Assembly: GCA_946807835.1 (NCBI GenBank)
Contig: OX327702.1
Span: 2,914,001-2,978,000 of the forward strand
Source: Ailanthus altissimus
Taxonomy: Eukaryota; Streptophyta; Magnoliopsida; Sapindales; Simaroubaceae
Length of the DNA: 64,000 bases
Reading direction: 5' to 3'
In this document: positions 51,373-61,588 of the stretch, piece after piece
Layout of the letters: every line of letters begins with the position of its first letter
Numbering within the stretch: position 1 is the first letter of the stretch
Program-made: the position numbers and the translations under genes
The notes under the pieces: generated by a model
What the model saw: only the letters and a program-made list of their open reading frames with translations
What the model was told of the DNA's origin: nothing
Databases searched by the model: none

Positions 51373-52255
51373 ATTTTTTGAAATATTGAGACGTAAACTT
51401 ACCATATTTTTATTAGAAACAAAAATAAATAAAGACAACAACATAAACTTATGCAATAGGGCAAATCTTGAAATTTGTATTATATTTAAAATGAGTAATG
51501 TTTGTTGGAGAAAAAGTTTTAAAAACCTTTTAATTTGCTAATAAGTTACAAAATAATAATATAAATACATATTATAAATTATCATTATTATATTATTATT
51601 ATACAGTTGTTATAATATAAAATCTATATTAAATATTTAAGAGTTACAAATATTTATTTATATTATCATTATTATGGGAGTTATAATATTTATGTATTTT
51701 TATTATATGTAATTAATATATATTAAATTAGTCTTATTAATTATTGAGTTATTATTTAGATTACCTATCATTATATAAAGGGGGCTAATATTTATTTAGA
51801 ATTAGTATGTGAGAGTGAACAAGAGAAAAGAAAATCAAGAAGTGTTCTATATATGTGTATTATGTATATACTCTTTAAAATTATATGCTTTCAACATTGT
51901 GATTTTGAGCAATTTTAACAATGAAGACTTGGTGTAATCTTCCGGTGGTTGTGCTAATTGAAGAGAGTGGCTGTAAGTATATGGTTGAATCTTGAAATCA
52001 TATAAGTATTTGATTTTAGAACAATGCTTTACATTTATACTTGAAAGTCAAATTCTATTTTTCTTTACTCTTTTTTTATATTTAATTTTTATTTTACTTG
52101 TTGATAATTTTTATCTTGCAAATATTTAACAATATATGTTCTAATATATGAGTAAATAATGTTTAAATTAATTTTTATCCAATAATGATACAATTAATCA
52201 TCAAAAAATTGTTATTATTTTAAAATTAATACGAGTTTGTAATTAACGAATATGA
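51373..52255. repeat. Direct repeat flanking the MULE, right copy (interrupted)
   Basis: Same family and orientation as 38580-38783, beginning TTTTTTGAAATATTGAGACG and ending TTTGTAATTAACGAATATGA. It is interrupted after GAGTAATGTT (about 51502) by the insertion described at 51503-52131. Confidence 0.55.
51503..52131 (+). mobile_element. Probable small solo LTR inserted in the right direct repeat
   Basis: The insertion is revealed by comparison with the uninterrupted left copy. It begins TGTTGGAGAAAAAG and plausibly ends AATATTTAACA, with a TATATAAAGGGG promoter-like word near 51772-51783. The right border is uncertain, and ATGTT (the base word before the left end) recurs only four bases beyond the proposed right end. 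No coding capacity. Confidence 0.45.
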
Positions 52256-53294
52256 TAAATTACGTGACACTCGTCCAAATATTCTATTTAAATAAATATT
52301 AATAATAAATTATAAAATTAATTGTCATATATGTATATATATTGTTGATTTTAATCTTAGCGACCTCGAGTAGTGCGTTTGGTCATAGGATGGGACTTTG
52401 ATCAGGAGAATTTATTTGATAAGAATGTTGAGCTCTTCTTCAATTAAACAATTATTTTTTAGATATGTTTTAAAAACTCGTTTATACTCATAAAATTTGA
52501 TAAAATTACTTGATAGTTATTTCAATAGTAACTCTCTAATACTAAAATTAATCATTAACTTAAGAATTTTTATATCGAGTGCAATATAGTTTTGGCCTTA
52601 AACCTTTTATGTGAAAAATTATCTTTTAACTCGTCCATGCAACATTTATGCCTTATTATAAGTTTTATAATTATTCATTATGTATTTCAAGTCGTCCTCC
52701 ACATCTTTGAATAAGTAGGAAAAAAAATTGTGGTATAGTATTGCAAAAGGTTTTTTTTTTTAGTGTACAACACACACTCCTCTCCATCCCATAACATGCG
52801 AGATCAAACTCCAAGCTTGATGAGCATAAAAAAAAAGACTAACCATTTCAATTAATAAACTTTAAAAAAGTTATTACACTAATACTTCTCGATGAATGAG
52901 GACTCGATGATGTTACTTCCACGTTCTTTGTGCACTATGGGCTTTGTTTTAATATGGGATAGTTTTCAAACCTAAGGTGGTTCTTAAGCTCGTCAACTGA
53001 TTACCATTCTATGCTTAAGGGCAATATAGTCTAAATGTGGAAGTTCACAATTTTTTTATTGTCGATGACTTTCGGCTTTATGAGTTTAATGGGCCTTTAT
53101 AGGCCATGCTTAGATCTCATATGGACTTGGGTCCAACCAAGTGGTTTTGACCCTTTTAGACTCTATAAGTAGTCTTAGACCTCTGAAATTTGATAAATTT
53201 TTATAGGCCAAGCACGATAACTCTTTAAATTTTGATTTTAGTGAGTTGAACTCGGGATAGTGCCTCCAAAATTGATGAGTAACAGGCGCGCGCG

Positions 53295-53328
<34 letters not shown>

Positions 53329-54599
53329 ATGTTATTCATCATCGTCATAATAGTTAACCCACTTAATATTATTCATAAACACAATATTTAAATGAAGGAT
53401 AATATCTAACAGTTAAAACTTGGCTAATTAGTAATTGATTTGAGATATATGGAATGTAATAAATAATAATCATTATTTTACAAATAAAACTTTTGTAGCT
53501 ATAAATTACTATGTATATTATTTTATTTATCTTTCCATAATGTCGTTAGAGGGATATACAAACTCCAATTTCTTTTTTACCAATTTAAAAAATTTATCAG
53601 TTGGACCACGTGTCACACATAATATATAAAAATTAGACTAAAAAGTATGAATTATTATTCATATTTGTGACACCATAACTCTTTTTTTGAATAGGTGACA
53701 ACAGAACTGTTATATATTTTAAATTTTAAAAATTATTTATTTAAACATTTAGTCCAATATAATAAAATATAATGACAACAATATGAATAAAATCAAATAA
53801 TGCTAAGATGAGAAAATTATGAAGTTAAGGAAATAATAACATAAATATTTATTAAATATTTAAATCAAAAACTAAAAACTTGTTTGGTGTGATTTTTTTA
53901 GGTTAAAAGTGATTTTTTAACATAAAAGTTTTATTACTTTTTTTTTAAGACATTCGGTTGTAAATTATAGTGGAGTTTTGAATTAAAAAAATTATTAAAA
54001 GAAACTCAAAATTTTGAGTTTTTGATAAGAGATTAGAAGGTTTGTTTTAAAGTATTGAATAATCTAAAATACTTTCAAAGTATTTTTTTGGTATGATATT
54101 TTGAAATACTAAAAGTAAATTTTTAATGTTAAAACTCTTTCGAATTTTAATTGACGTGTTTTGTTGTAAATTAAAGAAAAAAATTTGAGATTAAAAAAAT
54201 TATTTTACTTTTATTATTGAAAATTGAGATCTTAAGATAAAGGTTAACCAATTTTTTTTAAAAACATATTAAATTATTTTATTTTTAAAAATTTAATTTC
54301 AATTCTCTTATATCATAACCTTAAAAAATTATTTATCAAAATAATTTTGTCTCAAAAGCTCATATTATGAAAGTTATATTAGCATAAGTTTTACTTAAAA
54401 AAGCTCCATTTGAAAAGTTAATTAACAAATGAACTATTATTTTATTTATAAAATTTTATTTTAATTCTCTCATAATAAACTTTAAAAATTTATCTATTAA
54501 AATAATTAATAATTACATAAATTTTATTAAAAATTATGATTGACAACCAGATGACTAAATAGAATTCTCAAAATATTCATTAATATCACTAATTTCAGC
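52256..54599. other. AT-rich intergenic DNA with one compound microsatellite
   Basis: No gene is recognised. A (GC)n-(CA)n-(TA)n compound microsatellite lies at about 53286-53327 and is likely polymorphic. The 67-residue minus-strand frame at 53110-53313 begins inside it (poly Cys-Val) and is not a credible gene. Confidence 0.6.
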
Positions 54600-54960
54600 A
54601 TGGATTTGAGACAAATTACTTAAAATGGACAAGCTAATTCCTTCATTAAAAGCATTCTCGACATCATGAAAGGAAACTCGGACATAAATGAGACAACAAC
54701 TTTTGTTTGCTTTGCATTGTATTTTTCATATCTATCAGAGTACATTGTGGGATATTCCTTGATTCTATGTAATTAGCAATAAATTGAATATTTTTTACTG
54801 TCCCAAACTGATTAAGAGCGGTTTTAAAGATAGACTTAGTAACTCATGGTAAAAGGTTGTCATGATAAATTCTTTGCCTCACTTTCTCCTGACTCGATCT
54901 TCATAGTAGACTCCAAGATAAAGAATACAATTTTACACTTACTCTATATGCAATTGCATT
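54600..54960 (-). pseudogene. RRM-domain protein pseudogene (AIPP1/EDM3-like), copy 1
   Basis: Minus-strand translation gives SQEKVRQRIYHDNLLP, a TGA stop, then VTKSIFKTALNQFGTVKNIQ, FIANYIESRNIPQCTLIDMK and, after a frameshift, AKQTKVVVSFMSEFPFMMSR. This is the layout of an RNA-recognition motif and resembles, from memory, the plant ASI1-immunoprecipitated protein AIPP1/EDM3, which takes part in RNA processing of genes with intronic heterochromatin. A stop and a frameshift make it non-functional. No introns are visible in the fragment, so a processed copy is possible. Confidence 0.6.
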
Positions 54961-55555
54961 TGAAAAGTCTATTGTTGGCAGATTTCTTGTCATTTGCCTT
55001 TAGGATATAAGGTTTAATGTTAGGGTTTATGATTTATGGTTAAGGATCATGAGCTTCAATCTAATATCATCCATGAACATGTTATAAAATTTATGGTTTA
55101 AGGTTGATATAATAAAGTCTCCCATAAACCATACCCTGTAATTGTTATTATGTATATTTGATGGTCATCCAGGTTGACCATATTAACTAATATCCTATAA
55201 ATCTTAAATTTGAAATTCTAAACTCTAAACCATGTGTCAAAAGCAATTGAAAATTTTATTTATGAATATTTTTTATAATGTTCTTTACATTGATATTATC
55301 TAAAAGGTAATTAAATACACCATTGAATGTTGCATCTTCTATAGAATTTAAGCTTTCTATTATAATTTGTCACTTTAATGAACTAGGTGAAACATAGGGA
55401 AGGAAGAGTACGCCCTATCCAAATGGCGAAGATATACTCGTGTATAAGAGATAAAGGGATCTTAGAACTCAGTTATGGATTATTTAATAAGATTGTTAAT
55501 GAAAAAAGTGAAAAATTATAAAATTTGTTAATCTATATACATCCATGATTATCAC
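54961..55555. other. Upstream remainder of RRM pseudogene copy 1 and degenerate repeats
   Basis: Contains GGTTTATGATTTATGG-like degenerate words (about 55010-55100). The minus strand at about 55055-55080 reads ATGTTCATGGATGATATTAG, which recurs next to copy 2 at about 55690-55715. Nothing else is recognised. Confidence 0.4.
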
Positions 55556-55760
55556 TAATTTCAGTATAGAGTTTAGAAAATTCACATAAAATAGATAAAC
55601 AACTCTTCATTAAAGCATTCCCGACATTATAAAAGGAAACTCAACCATAAATTAGACAATAGCTTTTCGCCTGCTTTTCGATCTTCAGTTTGATATCATC
55701 CATAAACATGTTATAGGGTTTAGGTTATATGATTTATAGTTTATGGTATATGGTTTATGG
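55556..55760 (-). pseudogene. RRM pseudogene, truncated copy 2
   Basis: Minus strand: ATGGATGATATCAAACTGAA leads into frames reading KIEKQAKAIV and VEFPFIMSGML, equivalent to the end of copy 1 (AKQTKVVV, SEFPFMMSRM). The RRM core present in copy 1 is missing, so this copy has an internal deletion. Flanking words TATCACTAATTTCAG and AAAGCATTC.CGACAT are shared with copy 1, so the whole segment was duplicated in tandem. Confidence 0.5.
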
Positions 55761-55885
55761 TTTAGCGTTAATGACCATGGATTTAGGGTTAATAATCATA
55801 AATATAGGGCTTAGAGTATAGGGTTTTATAGTTTAAGGTTAAGGACAATGGGTTTAGAGTATATGATTTAAGGTTAAGATCATGG
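55700..55885. repeat. Degenerate telomere-like TTTAGGG/TTTATGG words
   Basis: Runs of variants of GGTTTAG/GGTTTATG (for example ATAGGGTTTAGG, TATGGTTTATGGTTTAGCG, GGATTTAGGGTTAATAATC). These are irregular and only loosely like the plant telomere repeat. Confidence 0.45.
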
Positions 55886-55893
55886 ATATAAAG

Positions 55894-58800
55894 TAGGGAT
55901 GGCAAAATTTTCCGTGGGGATGGAGCTTTATAGGGCCCGCCTCAAATAGAGCGGGGATAGGGTAATTTTTATGAAAATGGGGTGGGACATAGAGAAAAAT
56001 TATTTCTTGAATTATTAATAGGACGAGGATGAAATTAAGCCTCTCCAACCCATCCGCCCTTTCATTTTATATGAATGTATTAATTGTAAGTTTTAGTATA
56101 TAGTTAATAGTTTACCAATTTTTTAATTGCATATTTTGTATTTAATTAAGTTATTAAGAAATATTTTAATAATATAATTTTATTAATAAAAATTAAAAAT
56201 ATTTAACAAAAATACATAAAATCTAATATTAAAGATTTTTTTTTAGTTAGGTCGTCAACCATCATTAATTTTATTCTTTTAGACTCTCATCAAACTTATT
56301 CAGATGCTCTCTTTGTCCTCTCATCAAACTTATTATCTTGTCTCAAGTAAAAAATTTAAAATTACAACAAAATTAGTTTTGGTAACATATGAATCTACAT
56401 TTAATACAAATTGGAGATTTGTAAATTCTTATTATAGTAGATTATATTCAAAGACATTAGAAGTTTTGATATTTGCTCAATATTAGTTATGAAAAAAAAT
56501 TAAAGGTATGATATATAATTATTTATTATTTATAAAAAATTAATTTTTTATTTTATTTGATTTTAACCAATTAGTTCCTATATGGTTTATTTTTATTATC
56601 AATTTTAGATTCAAGTTTTTTTTTTACAAAAATTCAATGTCACGCGTTTATTGGAGATATTGATAGAGGTAAATTTCAATATAATTTATTGTAAGTTTAA
56701 TTGTGTTAAACTATTTATTACATTATCTTTAAAAAAAGAGCTAAAAATAGTTTATTTATTTTTAGGATTAAAGTCTCAATTTTATGACTTTTAATGAGAG
56801 AAAATGAAGTAATTAATATGAAGATCAATAATACTCGATAATAGAACATTATTTAATTTATTATTTACTTAAAAATTTATTTATTATTTACATTATTAAA
56901 GGATATTATAATATTATTTTAGCTTGCTAGTTTGATTTATTTTTATCATAATATAGATAATTTTTATATTATTAAAATTTATAAATATAAATTAATATTT
57001 GATATTAATAGAAATAAGAAATGAAGGAGGATGGGAAAGTCATGAAAGTACCGATTAAAATAAGGTGCATACATATGGTATTTGCGTTCGTAATCAATAT
57101 ATACGCATCACATACATATATATATATATATATGCATCAAATACGCAACGGAAGCAATTAAAATATATTATAAACACATTTTAAACATTTAATCAAATTA
57201 AAAATAAATTAAGAAATTTACCTTAATAAGCCTTTAGACTAATTAATCGAAAATTCGCTCAAAATGAAACTTGTTGGCAGTTTTAGTGATCAACGGGGTT
57301 GGTTTGATCAGTTAGTACAAAACCTAATCCAACAAATGTGGTTTAGCCCTTAAACCAAAGTAATTTATTTTTTCCTTTGATCAACAACTTTAACAAATAA
57401 AACAAATACATTGTTCTTGCAATGGGTAACTTATAATGGAAGTAAATGAAGAGAAATGTATTTCAACAATTGAAAAATGAATCAAAAAAAATTTTCCTTT
57501 CTCTCTCAATATGGCCGGCCACCCTTGTTGCAACAACTTTTAAATTTTGTTATATTTCACATATTTATATATACACTATTCACTTAACCTAATTATGATT
57601 AATTTTTAAACATCGTAAGGTTGGATATTTTTTAATAAAACAATATTTTATTAACCTAATCATAGTGGGTTAACTAAACTTAGCAACCAAGTTTAATCAA
57701 ATATCTAATATATTTATATTTTAATATAATATAATAATTAAATAATCATTAACTCAACATTGGTCAGCTTTTAACCATAGTTGAGTTATTCATATTATTT
57801 AATATATTATAATATTAAAATATACAATTATTTAACTTTTAAATAATCATATATGTAAAATTATTAAAATGCCCTCATTTAATCCAATGTAGGTCCTACC
57901 AAATTCACACTCGAATTAACTTAACTGATGGCTCATTATGCGCTATGTGTCACCATTTAATTGATCAACAACAATTGTTATCCAATTTGTCGTACTTAAC
58001 ACTTAAGTATTGATATACACACATTCCGATGATTCTTGAAACAAATATTTTGCTTTAAATTTTACTTGATTGAACTATTTAATCTAGTACGTTGCTCCAG
58101 TGCACAACGAGTACACTTTATATTGCGAAACTCTGTAGGTCAATACCTGATTCGTCAAATGGATCTATTCTATGAGTCCATGATCGATGCACTATGCACA
58201 CGTCACAGATATTATAAATTAGCGCATTAAACCATACAAGCTCAGGTCAGAATGCATATGTATAATCTTTCCGTCATTTATATATTGGATGAGCGGGGAT
58301 ATATATCAACATCATCAAATCTCTATGTGCTCATCCAATCTTGTGCTCCAGATTCGTGTCTCGATGAATAATATAAATAAACACTTTTGTTATATTGTTC
58401 AACTCTGTGGAAAACTATTTTTCTAGATTCATTGCCCACAATTGTACGATTTTCTGAGATACAATCTCGAAATATCGGATATATAACCTACTTATGTGAG
58501 CTGACGGATCCCATATCTACACACACCGAACTCCATGAACATCGGATTACACCCAATGACACATAGCAGTCATACCATAAAAGGTCTTTGACATCCGTGG
58601 TGGATCACCCACAAGTTCAGTGTGACGCTTAGATCAAAGGACCACATATACTACTCAACTTGAGAGGACTTACCATTGACGGTTTCAAAGATATTCTATT
58701 AGGGTCCTTGTAAGTCTGTTTAATATTCGGTCTTGTAATTCTATTGGGGTCCTTAACTGAATATTCATATGACTATGCGAGCTCTAAGCTCGCGGTCAGT

Positions 58801-59435
58801 TAAGAACAATCATCTGTATCTTATAGATATATATACATACACTGATCTTTATGATAGAAATTCACCAATACACCTGCATTGGTGAAAATAGATCATGAAC
58901 ACATTGTTTGAGAACACATTTGCATAATAACATTTCTTAGCTCATATTGCAACTTTTTGTAATCATGTCATTACTAGTGTACCCTCATGTCTTTATTCCA
59001 TTATAGATAATGTTCTAACTCCTTAGATCTCGCTGACTTTTATAATATGCTAATTCTTAATAGTGTTAAATGTTAGCATTTATAATTCTCAGCTTTACTA
59101 ACCCTTAGCACCGATCTAAATTTCTTTAGATCGGATCTAAAAATTATTTTCAGATCATACAGTGTCCATAATGTGACAAGCATCATTATTATTTAATAAA
59201 GAGTATTAATGATTTAACAAATATATAAATATTATCAAATAAGTATTTATACAAACAAAAATAACACGTAAGCATATATCTTAAAAAAGTTATTCCTTGC
59301 ATAGAGATTCTTTATTCTTGCCTTACTAAATATTTATAAGAAATGGGATAGAGATGGAGTTTAAAATAAAAAATGAGATAAGGTACGAGAAATGTTTCTC
59401 CACCTCTGTTCCATCTTGTCCCCTTGTCATCCCTA
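55894..59435. mobile_element. Element with 12-bp TIRs TAGGGATGgCAA, interrupted by a solo LTR
   Basis: The left end TAGGGATGGCAA (55894-55905) and right end TTGTCATCCCTA (59424-59435) are inverted with one mismatch. Both subterminal regions are rich in GGGGATGGAG/GGGGT words amid AT-rich DNA, like a common plant class of non-autonomous elements; hAT is my tentative class. The 8-base flanks ATATAAAG and GTCTAAAT do not match, so a target duplication is not shown. Without the LTR insert the element is about 1.3 kb. No transposase is recognised. Confidence 0.55.
57043..59286 (-). mobile_element. Solo LTR, family 1 copy C
   Basis: About 2.24 kb homologous to copies A and B in the same orientation (for example TCTAGTACGTTGCTCCAGTG, GATGAGCGGGGATATA, CATACTACTCAACTTGAGAG-like segments). 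Borders are estimated from alignment with copy B; neither a TG...CA pair nor a perfect target duplication is retained, so this is the oldest-looking copy. It lies inside the TIR element at 55894-59435. Confidence 0.65.
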
Positions 59436-60490
59436 GTCTAAATTTTAGAATATAAGATTTTATCATTTATAGTTAAAAGCCATAAGTATAAAGTATAGAG
59501 TTTAATATTTTAATAATATTAATAAATATATTAATTACTATATTTTATTTAAAAAATTATACCATCTAAAATAACGATATTTTAATTAATATTATTAAAT
59601 ATAATATTAATATATATATTAATTACTATATTTTATTTAAAAATAGCAACATTTTAATTAATATTATTAAATATATTAATTCATTAATTGCATTAATAAT
59701 TAAAATTAATCTAATTTCAAATTAAAATAAATTTTATTAATTTTTTTAAAAAGTTAGTTAAAACAAATTAATTAAAAAACTTATTGAAATTAATTTTAAA
59801 ATAAATTAAAATTAAAATCAATGTAATAAAAATAAAAATAAATATAATTTAAAAAAATTAAAATGCACCACATGGTGCACCTAACACTGCACTTAATATG
59901 TAGCTTTCATGACTGCATCAGCGTTCGAGGTCACACACCATAGTAGCATGGCTCATCGCTTGTGGCACTTAAAATTGATATTTTTGTCAATTTTTCTCTT
60001 TCTTTGATTATTTTTTGATTTTTTTTCATAAAATTTATCAATTTCTCGTTAAATTTAGCTATTTTTCATAAATTTAAGCACTTAGATGAGAGAGTGGAGA
60101 AAATTGAAGAAATTTAGAGTTAAGGGTAAAATTATCTAATTTTGTTTGGCCATAAAAAATTAAAAATTTACGTGTGACTCAAAAAGATTAAAGTATAATA
60201 TTAGGGCTATTTTTAAAAATTTCTCTTGAGTTAAATTATAAGAAAATATTAAAACAATCTTTAAACTATACCAAAAATAAATATATTTTATTTAACTCAT
60301 TTGTGAATACGAGTCGACACAAACACTCAACACAACATTTAATTTACGTAAAACTAATATTTCTGATAGGCACAGCAATTAGCCAATTCTGTATGTTAAC
60401 TAAATGGCTTAATTTTGTTATTATGATGATTAATTAATTTATTTTTATTTATGAGTATTACTTAAAATCTATTTATTTGGAGTGTACAAA
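59436..60490. other. AT-rich intergenic DNA upstream of ZRF1
   Basis: Long A/T runs including repeated ATTAATATTATTAAATATA words near 59510-59700. No gene or clear element. Confidence 0.5.
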
Positions 60491-60499
60491 CCAGATACC

Positions 60500-60817
60500 T
60501 ATATATATATAATCGGAAAAGCAAACCTTAACCCTAGTCGTTTCTCTTTCTCTCCCACAAACAAAGCACGCCTCTTTGCTGCCTCGCAACGCAGGTCCTC
60601 TTCTTCTCCCTTATTTCATATTTTGTTATGATTTACTTTTAATTTTTTTCTTTAATCCCTTTTATTCGTAACGGAAATTTTGAGTCTGTTCATTTCTGGT
60701 TTTTCTCCAATCCCTTCATTCATCTTCGGAAACTTAGCATATTTTGATTTTAATCATTATTAATTTTTTTTTGCCCTTTTTCAGTGCCTTTACAGAGCAG
60801 TAGAAGAAAAACCCTAA
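60500..60817 (+). promoter_or_regulatory. ZRF1 promoter and leader: TATA box and telo-box motifs
   Basis: CTATATATATATAA (60500-60512) is a good TATA box. AACCCTA at 60530-60536 and AAACCCTAA at 60809-60817 (in the leader) are telo-box words, again typical of plant translation-related genes. The pyrimidine-rich TTTCTCTTTCTCTC follows just downstream of the TATA box. Confidence 0.6.
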
Positions 60818-61588
60818 ATCGCTCTTGGCTTCAGTTTTGATTCGTCGCGGTGCCAAAAACTTGGAAACGTGTATGTTCCTCACTTCACTTGCTTGTTTTT
60901 TCATTATGAGTGATTTAAAGTTGCTTGGAATCGTGGTAACAAATCGTCCTTGTAGTTATCTTTAATTTAATTTTATTGCGATTCAATTGACTAAAGCTTC
61001 AATAAATTGAGGATTAATCAAGAAGTTACCGATTTAAATGATTGTATGGGTTTCTCTTTTTCTATTTCAAAATTTTTGAGCTAAGATTTGCATCTGATCG
61101 TATCATCGTATTAGTTTAGTGATTTAACTTTGACATGTCCTTGTTTATTGAAGCTTTCAAAAGCGATTGTTGGCAAATAAAGAATTAATGAATGTTATTT
61201 CTTTTATTCTTCTTTACAAGAATTAAGATGCTTATTTAATTGATTTCAGGTTCTAACTATAAACATCAATTGAAACAGAAAGGCATTACTGGACCTGGTA
61301 GGGTTTATTTGAGAGGAAGTTGATTTTATTATTGTTTGGACTGTCACTTGAAAATTATTTTGTCTTTGCTTTGAGTTTACAACTGGTATTTTTATTGCAT
61401 TGCTGCGAGTATTTGATTTAAACAATTGATATGATATTTTAGCTGAGCACTATTGTCATTTGAATTTACTGATGAAAGTTTGTCTACAACTGCAGATTGG
61501 TGGTCCATAAAGTTCATACCTACACAAGGGCACTGAAGTGCCACTAAATTGATTTCGGATATTGGTGGTTTTGTGACTTCTCAGCATT
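60540..61588 (+). other. Inferred multi-exon 5' leader of ZRF1
   Basis: Splice signals suggest four leader segments: about 60540-60592 (then gtcctc), 60785-60870 (then gtatgt), 61250-61297 (then gtaggg) and 61496-61588 (after ctgcag). The spliced leader has no ATG before the main start. This is inference from GT/AG signals; alternative splicing is possible. Confidence 0.5.

Noticed and set aside
55886..59443. 8-bp target duplication for the TAGGGATG element
   Set aside because: ATATAAAG and GTCTAAAT do not match, so I do not claim a target duplication or a firm hAT class.
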